Assembly (NCBI GenBank): GCA_963922315.1
Contig: CAWUID010000004.1
Span: forward strand, 1 to 64,000
From: JAHDBG01 sp963922315
GTDB lineage: Bacteria > Pseudomonadota > Gammaproteobacteria > Chromatiales > Chromatiaceae
Direction of reading: 5' to 3'
DNA length: 64,000 bases
Under the pieces are notes generated by a model. It saw only the letters and a program-made list of their open reading frames with translations, did no database searches and was not told the origin of the DNA. Shown in pieces: positions 7,601 to 17,059 of the stretch (within the stretch, counting starts at the first letter, position 1; every line of letters starts with the position of its first letter). The position numbers and the translations under genes were made by a program.

Positions 7601-10600
7601 GTGGTATTGCAGACCCCAGGCGAAGATGGAGGTGGTGCACCAGAGTTTAATCTGGTCAGCTTTGTGCCGGATCAGACTGCAGCGGATGTTGCCACCCACG
7701 TCAGCGGGAGTCTGGTGCCGATGGTGCAGGAGTCTGTGTCGGTTGACCTGTCTGCCTGGCAGGCTGAATGTGCGACGCCGGTGGATGTGACGCAATTGAT
7801 GGCAACATTCCAGGTGCAACAGATTCAGCTGGGCCCGCAGTTTTGCTGGCTGGCTGAGGTCTGGTCTGGTGCGGAATCGGTACTGGGTCACTTGTGTCTG
7901 CCTGACGAGGTGGATCGGTCAGCTGATTATGTGTTGCATCCGGGGCTGCTGGATGCGTGTCTGCAATTGACGGCAGTCTGGCAATTAGCCGATCCGGAGG
8001 CGCAGACTGAGACCTTGTTACCCTTTGCGCTGGGTGCCCTGAAGTTGTTGCAACCGATAGCCGGTACCGAATGGTGGGCCTGTGCGCAGCGCCTGGACGC
8101 AGAGCACTGGGATATCCGACTCTGTGACACGCAGGGTCAGCTGTTGCTACAGACAGACCGGTTCAGTGTGCGTGCCCTGCCGCCACAGGCATTAGCGGAG
8201 CGACCGGTCTGGCAGGACTGGTTGTATGAAATCACCTGGCAGCAACAACCACGTTCTGCTGATCTGCCGGATGATCTGCCCGCGATGACTGAATTCAGTA
8301 CCGCCCGGGCAGACACCACTGGCGAATCCCCTGCGCTGCGTCGCACCTGGTTATTACTGGCGGGAACCGACGGCCTGGGGGACGCCTTAGCAGCCATATT
8401 GTCGCAGCAGGGTGAGCAGGTCATACTGGTGCATGCCGGAGAGATCTGGCAGTCATTGGCGCCGACAGATAAAGGTGTCGGCAGTACACAGACCGGCCAG
8501 ATACGGCCAGATCAGGCGGCAGATTATGACCGGTTGCTGACAGATGATGGCCCGACACCGGATGTCGTGGTCTTTCTGTGGGGTCTGGATGCGCCTGAAG
8601 TATCGGATACCGCCTCTCTGACCCGGGGGTTACAGTCGTTATGTACAGCGACACTGCATCTGGTGCAGGCGTTGTTACGGGCTAACCTGGCACAGACCGC
8701 CTTATGGTTGATCAGCCGCGAGGCTCAGGCAGTCTTACCGGATGACCGGGTGTCCGGGCTGACCCAGTCCACCCTCTGGGGGCTGGGCAGAACGATTGAG
8801 CTGGAACATCCTGAATTGCAATGTACCTGTCTGGATCTGCCACAGGTCGCAGCTGATCCATCCGCCTGGCAGGCTCAGGCCGAGGCACTGGCGACCGAAT
8901 TATCTGCCGGTATGTCGGTACAGGCGGTTGGAACGGAGGCCGATCTGCCGGAACGGCAGCTCGCCCTGCGCCGGGGTGGTCGTTATGCCGCGCGTTTGCA
9001 GGCCTGTGTTGCCGAGCCATCGGTACCAGCAGGCCCGTTCCGGCTAGATAGTCATGCATATGGTGATCTGACCCAATTATATTTTGCTTCCGCCACAACA
9101 CGGGATCTTGCCGCAGACGAGGTGTTGATCCGGGTACAGGCAACCGGCCTGAATTTTCGCGATGTGCTGATCGCACTGGCTGCGTATCCGGATCCGGATG
9201 CAGCGATGGGCAGTGAATGTGCCGGGGAGATCGTTGCAGTCGGTGCGGCAGTGACTGATCTGGCGGTCGGTGATGCCGTGCTGGCGTTAGCAGATCATAG
9301 CTTCAGCGACCATGTGATCGCACGGTCGGCCTGCACTGTCCGCAAGCCGGACGCACTCAGCTATCCGGATGCGGCGGCATTGCCGCAGGTCTTTCTGACG
9401 GCTTATTATGCGTTACATCATCTGGGACAGATGCAGTCAGGAGAACGGGTATTAATCCATGCTGCCAGTGGTGGTGTGGGGCAGGCCGCAATTCAACTGG
9501 CACAGGCTGCGGGTGTGGAGGTGTTTGCCACAGCCAGCCGTGCGAAATGGGACGTACTGCACGAGCAGGGTGTCACCCATGTGTATGATTCACGCGCGCT
9601 GGATTTTGCGGCACAGATCCGGGCCGATACGCAGGGTGCCGGGGTGCATCTGGTACTGAATTCATTAACGAGTCCGGGTTTTATTGCACATAGTCTGTCG
9701 GTGCTGGCACCACATGGGCGTTTTATTGAAATTGCAAAACGCGATGTCTGGACATCGGAACAGATGGCAGAGCAGCGTCCTGATATTGCCTATCACCTGT
9801 TGGATTTAGGTGATCCGATACAGGATTCACCCGACTTAATACAAGGCTGGCTGAGGAGACTGATGCAGCAGTATGCGGCGGGTATCCTGCTCCCGCTACC
9901 CTGCACGATATATCCGCTGTCACGTGTGACCGAAGCGTTCCGTTACATGCAACAGGCGCAGCATGTTGGCAAGGTGGTCCTGACACAAGCCAGTTCGCCG
10001 GACTGGACGATCCGACCAGACCGCACTTATTTATTAACCGGTGGCCTGGGCGGCCTGGGGCTGGAAGTATCGGACTGGCTGGTGGCGCAGGGTGCGCGTC
10101 ACCTCCTGTTGCTGGGTCGCAGCCAGCCGGGTGTAGCGGCGGCACAACGGATTGCCGCACTGGAGGCGACCGGAGTCCGTGTACAGATACAACGGGTCGA
10201 TGTCAGCCAGTACGATGCACTGGCTCAGGTACTGGCGCAGATTCCGGCAGATACCCCGTTAGCGGGCGTCATCCATGCGGCGGGTACGCTGCAGGACAGG
10301 GCCTTATTGCAGCAGGACTGGGCGGCATTTGCGCAGGTGTTTGCGCCGAAGGTGCTGGGGGCCTGGCATCTGCACCAGTTGACCGAGGGACAGGCCTTAG
10401 ACTTTTTTGTGGTCTTTTCTTCGATCACTGGTCTGTGCGGCAATGCGGGTCAGGCCAATCATGCCGCAGCGAATGTCTTTCTGGATGCGTTAATGCATTA
10501 TCGACGGGCGCGTCGGTTGCCCGGACTGAGTATCGCCTGGGGATCCTGGTCAGAAGTGGGTGTTGCTGCCGGGTTAGTGCGGCAGGGTCAATCATCCATG

Positions 10601-11176
10601 CAGGCACGGGGTGAGGGCGCGATTGATCCGCAGCAGGGTATACAAAGTTTTGCTTATCTGTTGCAACAGAACCGTACCCATGTCGGTGTGATGCCGACCG
10701 ACTGGGCCACCTTTCTGGGGACAGCGCAGGCGCAGACCGCCTTTTTTGCCGATTTTGCCCGTCAGTTCGCGCCATCTGAGTCGGCCACCATGCTCACCAC
10801 GCCGACCAGCCTGCGGCAGCAATTGATGCAGGCCGGGCCTGCACAACGGCGCAACATTCTCATGGATTATCTGCAGGAGACAGTCGGTCGGGTGCTGGCC
10901 TGGAACAAACCTGAATTGTTGGATGAACAGGCAGGCCTGATGGATATGGGGATGGATTCGCTGATGGCAGTGGAATTGCGCAACATACTGGGGCGCGCGA
11001 CAGAACAACAGTTACCGGCAACCTTATTGTTTACCTACCCGACCTTAGCGGCACTCGCAGATTATCTGTTACAACAGGTGATCGTACCGGACGACGATCC
11101 TGTTGCGGCAGAAGATGCCTTAGACGGTCTGTCGCCGGATACCCTGGCCGATGTGTTAGCGGCAGAACTCAGGTAA
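4676..11176 (+). CDS. Type I polyketide synthase, KS-AT-DH-ER-KR-ACP (fully reducing module)
   Basis: A 2166-residue multidomain enzyme for one full round of chain extension and reduction. In order: a short N-terminal docking coil; KS (about 30-455) with Cys188 in TACSSS, HGTGT near 323 and GHLEAAAG near 361; AT (about 535-850) with Ser624 in GHSVGE and HAFHSP from 724, the pattern of malonyl-CoA-specific ATs; DH (about 890-1180) with intact HxxxGxxxxP near 921 and DxxxQ near 1089; a KR structural region; ER (about 1455-1760) with NFRDVL and GGVGQAAIQLA; KR (about 1785-1960) with GGLGGLG; and ACP with Ser2095 in GMDSL. In the KR the usual catalytic Tyr position reads His1929 (GQANHAAAN), a substitution I recall from other PKSs of this type. 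The acidic C-terminal tail (LSPDTLADVLAAEL) resembles a docking segment for the next PKS, which starts 28 bases downstream. There is no loading module. Confidence 0.95.
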   Translation: MDNKGVMQQALLQIRQLKAELAAAQQQTHEPIAIIGMGCRFPGGAGNPAQLWQLLATGQDAITAAPADRWRGNLPDIPPGGFLAGLDQFDPHFFGISPREAHTLDPQQRLLLEVSWEALEAAGVIPETDSATGIFVGIAENDYRLLLDRHPPAQQEHLLTGTSLDMAVGRLSYSLGVTGPSVAINTACSSSLVAVHQACASLRQHECDLALAGGVNLMLVPEGTQALNATGALAPDGRCKTFAATADGYARGEGCGMIVLKRLTQAQRDGDRIAAVIRGSAVNHDGRSSTLVAPRGVAQQQLIQQALQSARITPADIDYVEAHGTGTALGDPVELDALSAVFWEREDPLAIGSLKTNIGHLEAAAGIAGLMKVVLMLQQQALPPHLHCAMPTPQVDWDNLPLQVPTELQDWSGNLAGVSSFGMSGTNAHVILEKAPPVAAVSDEVERLVHLLTLSAPDRQALTALVQCYQDEGCAASTTLADACYTANTGRTPFAYRLALTAATWPQMQAALADCDVQQAGYVPAYQAAPKIACLFTGQGAQSVGMGQVLYQTQPTFRAALAHCDALLASSLPDSLLSVLYPAEPSAQLHQTAYTQPALFALEYALYQLWSAWGVQPTILLGHSVGELVAACVAGVFSLEDGLKLIAARGRLMQALPADGAMVALMCTEEQAQAALADDVDTVAIAAVNGPRSVVISGQAMRVDRIVARLRAEGVRSKPLQVSHAFHSPLMEPMLDAFRQVAQSITYHAPQIPLISNVTGQLADETISTPDYWVQHVRAAVRFADGVQAAYAQGVNCFVEVGPKPVLLGLARLADGPEDVSYLPSLRADRDDWQVMLHSLGQLYTRGAAIDWSAFDQDYQRQKVILPTYPFQRERYWIATDHHQLAPQLSPLVDRLLRLPHQQQVVAETEWSLTRLPLLAEHQVAGQWVSPGACQLAMVLETVSQAYPQNAWQLAEVVLPQALVLAEATDRRTVQVVLQTPGEDGGGAPEFNLVSFVPDQTAADVATHVSGSLVPMVQESVSVDLSAWQAECATPVDVTQLMATFQVQQIQLGPQFCWLAEVWSGAESVLGHLCLPDEVDRSADYVLHPGLLDACLQLTAVWQLADPEAQTETLLPFALGALKLLQPIAGTEWWACAQRLDAEHWDIRLCDTQGQLLLQTDRFSVRALPPQALAERPVWQDWLYEITWQQQPRSADLPDDLPAMTEFSTARADTTGESPALRRTWLLLAGTDGLGDALAAILSQQGEQVILVHAGEIWQSLAPTDKGVGSTQTGQIRPDQAADYDRLLTDDGPTPDVVVFLWGLDAPEVSDTASLTRGLQSLCTATLHLVQALLRANLAQTALWLISREAQAVLPDDRVSGLTQSTLWGLGRTIELEHPELQCTCLDLPQVAADPSAWQAQAEALATELSAGMSVQAVGTEADLPERQLALRRGGRYAARLQACVAEPSVPAGPFRLDSHAYGDLTQLYFASATTRDLAADEVLIRVQATGLNFRDVLIALAAYPDPDAAMGSECAGEIVAVGAAVTDLAVGDAVLALADHSFSDHVIARSACTVRKPDALSYPDAAALPQVFLTAYYALHHLGQMQSGERVLIHAASGGVGQAAIQLAQAAGVEVFATASRAKWDVLHEQGVTHVYDSRALDFAAQIRADTQGAGVHLVLNSLTSPGFIAHSLSVLAPHGRFIEIAKRDVWTSEQMAEQRPDIAYHLLDLGDPIQDSPDLIQGWLRRLMQQYAAGILLPLPCTIYPLSRVTEAFRYMQQAQHVGKVVLTQASSPDWTIRPDRTYLLTGGLGGLGLEVSDWLVAQGARHLLLLGRSQPGVAAAQRIAALEATGVRVQIQRVDVSQYDALAQVLAQIPADTPLAGVIHAAGTLQDRALLQQDWAAFAQVFAPKVLGAWHLHQLTEGQALDFFVVFSSITGLCGNAGQANHAAANVFLDALMHYRRARRLPGLSIAWGSWSEVGVAAGLVRQGQSSMQARGEGAIDPQQGIQSFAYLLQQNRTHVGVMPTDWATFLGTAQAQTAFFADFARQFAPSESATMLTTPTSLRQQLMQAGPAQRRNILMDYLQETVGRVLAWNKPELLDEQAGLMDMGMDSLMAVELRNILGRATEQQLPATLLFTYPTLAALADYLLQQVIVPDDDPVAAEDALDGLSPDTLADVLAAELR

Positions 11177-11204
11177 TTTGAAAAATACAGGGTGTGGATG
11201 ATGT

Positions 11205-14200
11205 ATGACGGATAAAGTGGCCCATTATCAGGACTTGCTGAAAGAAGCTGTGCGTAAGGTCAGAGATCTGAAAGGGCAGCTTGAGTCGGCGCAGCGCACA
11301 CAGGATGAGCCGGTGGCGATTCTGGGTATGGGATGTCGTTTTCCGTCAGCAGCCGATACACCAGCGCAATTCTGGCAATTATTGCAGGCTGGTACCGATA
11401 CCATTGAAGAGATGCCAGCACACCGGCGGCCTGCGCAGACAGATGAACGTGAGACACATCAGGGTGTCCCCTTGTATCGTGGTGGCTTTCTGCACCAGGT
11501 GGATCAGTTTGATGCGTGCTTTTTTGGTATTGCACCCACAGAAGCACATTGTCTGGATCCGCAACAACGGTTGTTACTGGAAACCAGCTGGGAGGCCCTG
11601 GAGTATGCCGCCATAGCACCAGGCGGGTTAGCGAATAGTGCGACTGGCGTATTTTGTGGTATTTCCGGTTCTGAATATGATGCGGTGTTGCGCTCCAGTG
11701 AACAGGCGGACAGCCTGTATCGTTCCACCGGTACTGACAGGAGTACCGCTGCCGGGCGGATTGCGTATACTCTGGGGCTGACTGGCCCGGCAATCGCGCT
11801 GGATACGGCCTGTTCGTCGTCACTGGTAGCCGTGTATCTGGCCTGCCAGAGCCTGCGTGACCGCACCTGTGATCTGGCACTGGCCGGTGGCGTCGGGATC
11901 ATCTTAAGTGCTGATACTACACGTATGTTTGCCGATGCCGGCATGTTATCGCCGGACAGTACTTGTAAGACATTTGATGCTGCCGCGAATGGCTTTGTGC
12001 GTGGTGAAGGCTGTGGTGTGCTGGTACTGAAAAGATTATCGGATGCGCTGGCAGCGGGTGATCCGGTACTGGCAGTGATCCGTGGGGCGGCTGTCAATCA
12101 GGACGGGCGCAGTGCGGGTCTGACTGCACCGAATGTGTTATCGCAGCAGGCAGTCATCCGGCAGGCACTGCAACAGGCCCGACTGACCCCGGATCAGATC
12201 AGCTATATTGAAACGCATGGTACCGGCACGGCATTAGGCGATCCGATAGAAACAGAAGCAATTGGTACTGTGTTTGCATCATCTGCTGAACCGATCTGGC
12301 TGGGTTCAGTCAAGACGAATCTGGGACATCTGGAGGCAGCAGCCGGTATTGCCGGGCTGATCAAGGCGGTGTTGTGCCTGCAACACCGGATCATTCCACC
12401 CAATCTGCATTTTCACACACCGAATCCGCATATTGACTGGGAGAACCTGCCAGTACGCCTGCCCACAACACCGGTTGCCTGGGAGACAACCGCAGCCTGC
12501 CCATCACGTATCGCAGGGGTCAGCTCATTCGGTTACAGCGGTACCAATTGTCATGTCATCCTGGAACAGGCACCCGCCCGACCAGAAGCTGATCAGTCTC
12601 CTGCTGATCAGCCATCCTGTGCCATACTGCCATTATCAGCCAAACAGCCGGCTGCACTGGCGGCACTGATTGCCCGATATCATACCTGGCTGGCAGATTC
12701 AACCGCACAGAAAGATCTGACACTAGACGACCTGTGTTACACCGTTCAGGTCGGCCGGGATCACTTTGCCTATCGAGCGAGCTTTGTCGGTCAGACACGG
12801 GAAGAGGTGTTGACGCAACTGGCCGCCTGGGATAGCGCAACCGCAGGTCAGGTACAGCAGCGGCCAAAGGTGGCTTTTCTGTGCACCGGGCAGGGCAGCC
12901 AGTATGCCGGAATGGGGCAACAACTGTACCAGACTCAACTGGTATATCGTGCCGCATTGGATGAATGTGATGCCTTGCTCAGACCGGAGCTGGGTGGACC
13001 TTCTATTCGTGAAATTATCTCGGATACCGCATCAGAACAGATCCACCAGACAGCCTGCACTCAGCCCGCCCTGTTCGTGCTGGAGTATGCGTTAGCCACA
13101 TTATGGCAGGCCTGGGGCGTGAAGCCTGCGATCCTGATCGGGCATAGTGTCGGTGAGCTGGCAGCGGCCTGTATCGCCGGGGTATTTTCACTGGCAGACG
13201 GTTTGCGGCTGATTGCGGCCCGTGCCCGTCTGATGGGTGCCCTGCCAGCCGGTGGTCAGATGGTGTCGTGTCTGGCAGACGAGGCAACGATCCGGCAGGC
13301 GATTGCCGAAGATACTGAGACAGTCTCCATTGCGGCAGTGAATGGACCGCGCAGTGTGGTGATTGCAGGTGCAGCCACAGCACTGAACCGGATTGTTGCC
13401 CAGCTCAAAGCGGCAGGTATCAGAACTCAGCAGTTGCAAGTGTCACATGCATTTCATTCACCCCTCATGGCACCGATGCTGGCGGACTTCCGCCAGGTGG
13501 CAGAAAGTATCACCTATCACCCACCGCAGATTCCATTGATCTCAAATGTGACCGGCCAGCTGGCGGATGAGGCGATCAGTACCCCGGACTACTGGGTGCG
13601 CCATGTGCGCGAGGCGGTGCGGTTTGCCGACGGCATACAAACAGTGTATGCACAGGGTGCCACCTGTTTACTGGAGATCGGGCCAAAGCCAATTCTGCTC
13701 GGTCTGGCCCGTCAGGCAGACGGGCCGGAGGATATCAGCTATCTGCCAGGCTTACGCGCCGGACGGGATGACTGGCAGATGCTGCTGAACAGCCTGGGTC
13801 AGTTGTATACCCGGGGTGTGGCGATAGACTGGGCAACGTTTAATCAGCCATATCAGCGACAGAAAGTGGCTCTGCCAACCTATCCGTTTCAGCGTGAGCG
13901 CTTCTGGGTGAGCACACATCAGCAGACTTATCGTCCGCCAATACCATTCAGTGTGGGTACAGATTCAGTACAACAACCTCCTGACTTCAGCCTGTTGCCG
14001 CGCTATCTGCCAGAGTTTACCGTTCTGAATCAGGCATTGGTCGCATTCAGTGATGAACGGCTACAGGCACCTGAAGTGCAGCGGCAGGTACAGGCAGCTC
14101 AGGTATTAAAACCTTTATGCGTGGATTATATTCTGGCGGCTCTGACTGAACTGGGTGTGTCCTTACAGGCAGGTACGGAATGGCATCCGGATGAATTGAT

Positions 14201-16244
14201 GCAGCAGGCAGGTGTAATACCAGCTTATCATCGTTTATGGCATCGTTTGTTCGGGTTACTGAATGAAGCAGGGGTTCTGCAAGGTACAGAAGGTCGGTGG
14301 CGACTCAGGCAGATGCCTGTCCTCAGCTCATCGCAATCAGTCAGCAGTAATCTGGCAATGCGTGATAAAGATCTGATGGAAGCTGAACTGAATCTGTTAA
14401 AGGCATGTGCTGAACATCTGGCAGCTGTGTTACGTGGCACTCAGGATCCCCTGGCATTGCTGTTTCCGCAGGGGGATAACAGCCTGGTCAATCAGGTATA
14501 TCAGGGTTCGGCGATAGCCGATGTGATGAATCAGATCGTGCAGGCAGCACTCAGGCAGGTATTGGTAAACCTGCCACCAGAACAGGGTGTGCGTATCCTG
14601 GAGATCGGAGCAGGTACCGGCGGCACAACAGCCAGTGTTCTGCCATTATTACCGCGTGCACAGACAAAGTATCTGTTTACTGATATTGGTGCTGGTTTTT
14701 TTGCTACTGCACGTGAAAAATTCAGTGATTATCCTTTTGTGCACTATCAGAAACTGGATATTGAGCAACCGCCCGCTGAGCAGGGTTTTAAGCCAGCGCA
14801 CTATGATATTGTCATTGCTGTGAATGTGCTGCATGCAACCCGGGACTTACCAATAACACTGCATCATGTCCGGCATCTGTTAAAGCCTGGTGGTTTGTTA
14901 CTCCTGTCAGAAGCGACTCATGCTGCAGGCTGGGCAGATCTGACCTTCGGATTAACTGCAGGCTGGTGGCGGTTTGCGGATGATCGAACCTATCCATTAA
15001 TATCGGTGAAGGCCTGGAAACAAAGGTTATCAGCAGCTGGTTTTTCAGCAGCGGCGCATACGGTAACCGATGATGAGACAGGGCAAAATATCTTGTTAGC
15101 TCAGCAGACTGATGAAATGACTGCACAGGCAGATCAATCTGTCCGGTTCACAGATATCCGACAGTTACCTGTTGCAGAACGTTATAACTATATAAAAGAC
15201 CAGGTTAAATGTTATATCCAAACCATTACGGGTTTGACGCCGGATGATGAACAATATTTTCCGGACCTGGGACTGGACTCATTAATGGCGGTCGAGTTAC
15301 GTGGTAAGCTGGAGAAAGCGACTGATCTTGAGCTACCTGCAAGCCTGATATTTGACTATCCGACGCTGCATCAGCTAACAGATTATTTGCTGAAACACCT
15401 GTCGGAAAAGTCAGCTGCACTACCACGGGCTGAATGTGCCGAAGGTTCAGAGGTTTTACGACAACAATTACAGCATGTGATTGCTACCGGTTATCCTGAG
15501 TTGCATCTTGGTGACTGGTGCATCCGACCAGCCGTGCTGGCAGATGTGGCAAGACTGAGTGAGCTGGAGCAGGCAGCCTATGGCTGGATCGGGGAAGAAG
15601 CGGTTGCCTCACCAGAGCTGATTGCTGAACGTATTGATCGACTGAATAGCGGTGATCACGCCTGGTTCTGGGTGATGGAAAAGTCAGAACAAGTGGTTGC
15701 CTGGCAGGTATTGCAGCCGACTCAGGTGGAACCGTATGCCTATCGCAGCTGGGCAGAAGCGACCGATGACGGCACCTTAGCCTCGACCTTCGATCCGCAA
15801 GGTCGTTATCTCTATCTGGTCGCCGCCGGGTCAGCTCAGCAACTGCCGACTGTGGCCAGTCATTTACTGACATTACAGACTCTGGTACTGCTGCGGGAAA
15901 CGGGACATGACTGTCTTTTTTATTGTTCAGCTATGCCAGGCTATGCACAGCACTACGCTGAAACCGGGCAGTCACCGGAAGACTATATTGCGATCACTGA
16001 TCAGGCAGGTATTCCGAAGGATGAGTTTATTGCCTTATCCGTGTATGGCTGGCCGGTTCAGCCCTCATTCCGGGTACTGCGCGATGGCTATCCGCCGGAT
16101 CGTGATTCGTGCGGACATGGTGTCAGCGTGGTTTTACCATTCACTGACCCTGATGCAGCAATGCATACTGTGTGTCAGCAGATTATTTATCATGCCAGAT
16201 CGCTGGATTTAGCAACAGATATGAATGCACAGGATCTATCTTAA
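11205..16244 (+). CDS. Type I polyketide synthase, KS-AT-cMT-ACP with C-terminal CurA-like GNAT
   Basis: A 1679-residue enzyme that probably accepts the chain from the upstream PKS. The N-terminus (5-27) is a charged helix typical of docking. KS has Cys203 in TACSSS, HGTGT and GHLEAAAG. AT has Ser648 in GHSVGE and HAFHSP, suggesting malonyl-CoA. There are no DH, ER or KR domains. A region of about 910-1310 is a SAM C-methyltransferase with LEIGAGTGGTT from 1132. The ACP carries Ser1359 in GLDSL. After the ACP, about 1437-1660 resembles the GNAT domain of curacin/saxitoxin-type loading modules (start CIRPAVLADVARLSELE, later PVQPSFRVLRDGYPPD and GHGVSVVLP). Here it is terminal, with no thioesterase, so it may release the chain. 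The order after the AT is by motif reading; GNAT activity is inference. Confidence 0.93.
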   Translation: MTDKVAHYQDLLKEAVRKVRDLKGQLESAQRTQDEPVAILGMGCRFPSAADTPAQFWQLLQAGTDTIEEMPAHRRPAQTDERETHQGVPLYRGGFLHQVDQFDACFFGIAPTEAHCLDPQQRLLLETSWEALEYAAIAPGGLANSATGVFCGISGSEYDAVLRSSEQADSLYRSTGTDRSTAAGRIAYTLGLTGPAIALDTACSSSLVAVYLACQSLRDRTCDLALAGGVGIILSADTTRMFADAGMLSPDSTCKTFDAAANGFVRGEGCGVLVLKRLSDALAAGDPVLAVIRGAAVNQDGRSAGLTAPNVLSQQAVIRQALQQARLTPDQISYIETHGTGTALGDPIETEAIGTVFASSAEPIWLGSVKTNLGHLEAAAGIAGLIKAVLCLQHRIIPPNLHFHTPNPHIDWENLPVRLPTTPVAWETTAACPSRIAGVSSFGYSGTNCHVILEQAPARPEADQSPADQPSCAILPLSAKQPAALAALIARYHTWLADSTAQKDLTLDDLCYTVQVGRDHFAYRASFVGQTREEVLTQLAAWDSATAGQVQQRPKVAFLCTGQGSQYAGMGQQLYQTQLVYRAALDECDALLRPELGGPSIREIISDTASEQIHQTACTQPALFVLEYALATLWQAWGVKPAILIGHSVGELAAACIAGVFSLADGLRLIAARARLMGALPAGGQMVSCLADEATIRQAIAEDTETVSIAAVNGPRSVVIAGAATALNRIVAQLKAAGIRTQQLQVSHAFHSPLMAPMLADFRQVAESITYHPPQIPLISNVTGQLADEAISTPDYWVRHVREAVRFADGIQTVYAQGATCLLEIGPKPILLGLARQADGPEDISYLPGLRAGRDDWQMLLNSLGQLYTRGVAIDWATFNQPYQRQKVALPTYPFQRERFWVSTHQQTYRPPIPFSVGTDSVQQPPDFSLLPRYLPEFTVLNQALVAFSDERLQAPEVQRQVQAAQVLKPLCVDYILAALTELGVSLQAGTEWHPDELMQQAGVIPAYHRLWHRLFGLLNEAGVLQGTEGRWRLRQMPVLSSSQSVSSNLAMRDKDLMEAELNLLKACAEHLAAVLRGTQDPLALLFPQGDNSLVNQVYQGSAIADVMNQIVQAALRQVLVNLPPEQGVRILEIGAGTGGTTASVLPLLPRAQTKYLFTDIGAGFFATAREKFSDYPFVHYQKLDIEQPPAEQGFKPAHYDIVIAVNVLHATRDLPITLHHVRHLLKPGGLLLLSEATHAAGWADLTFGLTAGWWRFADDRTYPLISVKAWKQRLSAAGFSAAAHTVTDDETGQNILLAQQTDEMTAQADQSVRFTDIRQLPVAERYNYIKDQVKCYIQTITGLTPDDEQYFPDLGLDSLMAVELRGKLEKATDLELPASLIFDYPTLHQLTDYLLKHLSEKSAALPRAECAEGSEVLRQQLQHVIATGYPELHLGDWCIRPAVLADVARLSELEQAAYGWIGEEAVASPELIAERIDRLNSGDHAWFWVMEKSEQVVAWQVLQPTQVEPYAYRSWAEATDDGTLASTFDPQGRYLYLVAAGSAQQLPTVASHLLTLQTLVLLRETGHDCLFYCSAMPGYAQHYAETGQSPEDYIAITDQAGIPKDEFIALSVYGWPVQPSFRVLRDGYPPDRDSCGHGVSVVLPFTDPDAAMHTVCQQIIYHARSLDLATDMNAQDLS

Positions 16245-16264
16245 ATTGATCAGGATAATGCAAA

Positions 16265-17050
16265 ATGCAGGTGATTACAGACACACAGGTTGTACCGAGG
16301 AACGTTTGTCAGGGCAAGCGCGAACCTGTTTTATTTAAAGGCTATGCAAAGACATGGCCCGCGGTTGAAAAATGGACCTGGGATTATTTAAAACAATTAG
16401 CGGATAATCGTCAGGTCAGGTTAGTTGTGGGTGATCGGGAATCAGGTCAGGCACAATTTACTGAAATGGCGCTGACCCGGTATATTGATATACTGGCCGA
16501 TCCGGATAATTGTCAGGATAAACGTAAGCTATATCTGAAAGAATTTGACTTATTAACCGAGTTTCCCCAATTGCAGGGTGATATTCGGTGTGAAGCATTC
16601 TTTCCGGAAAATATGACAGCTTATCAGCATGCCTGGATTGGTGTCAGGGGTGCGGCAACGGGTCTGCATCATGATATCTTCGATAACCTGTTTACCCAGA
16701 TCAGGGGCAGAAAGACTTTTTTGTTACTGGCGTATGATCAGATCAGCCCGCATGATCACAGTGATAAATTTGATTATTTTGCCCGGTTGGCAAAATTAGA
16801 TTTATTTGCCGAAAACGATCAGGTGAGACGTATTAAGCCGATTACGATAGAAGTCGATGCCGGAGATGCATTGTATATCCCTCAAGGCTGGTGGCATCAG
16901 GTGCGGTCATCTGATCCGACGATCAGTATTTCAGGCTTTATGGCAACTCGCTGGCGGCGCTGGATTGCCGGAACATGGGAAGATATCCGTTATTTCGCGC
17001 ATAACAGAGGATGGTACAAAAAAGACCATTGCACCTGTCATGTCAGCTAA
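16265..17050 (+). CDS. JmjC/cupin-8 type 2-oxoglutarate and Fe(II) oxygenase
   Basis: A 261-residue soluble protein with a JmjC-like cupin. The metal triad is visible as His135 and Asp137 in GLHHDIFDN and His211 in PQGWWHQV. The DAGDALYIPQGWWHQV stretch and the N-terminal EPVLFKGYAKTWPAVEKWT are typical of bacterial FIH-like hydroxylases (cupin_8). It lies 20 bases after the second PKS gene on the same strand, so it is most likely a tailoring hydroxylase for the polyketide or for a substrate of the pathway. The substrate is unknown. The C-terminus ends with a His/Cys-containing tail (KKDHCTCH) that is not part of the usual fold. Confidence 0.88.
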   Translation: MQVITDTQVVPRNVCQGKREPVLFKGYAKTWPAVEKWTWDYLKQLADNRQVRLVVGDRESGQAQFTEMALTRYIDILADPDNCQDKRKLYLKEFDLLTEFPQLQGDIRCEAFFPENMTAYQHAWIGVRGAATGLHHDIFDNLFTQIRGRKTFLLLAYDQISPHDHSDKFDYFARLAKLDLFAENDQVRRIKPITIEVDAGDALYIPQGWWHQVRSSDPTISISGFMATRWRRWIAGTWEDIRYFAHNRGWYKKDHCTCHVS

Positions 17051-17059
17051 CCCTGACTC

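Noticed and set aside
7405..7650. Many 60-200-codon frames antisense or out of frame within the PKS genes
   Set aside because: They are shadows of high-GC coding sequence, without start sites or recognisable motifs.
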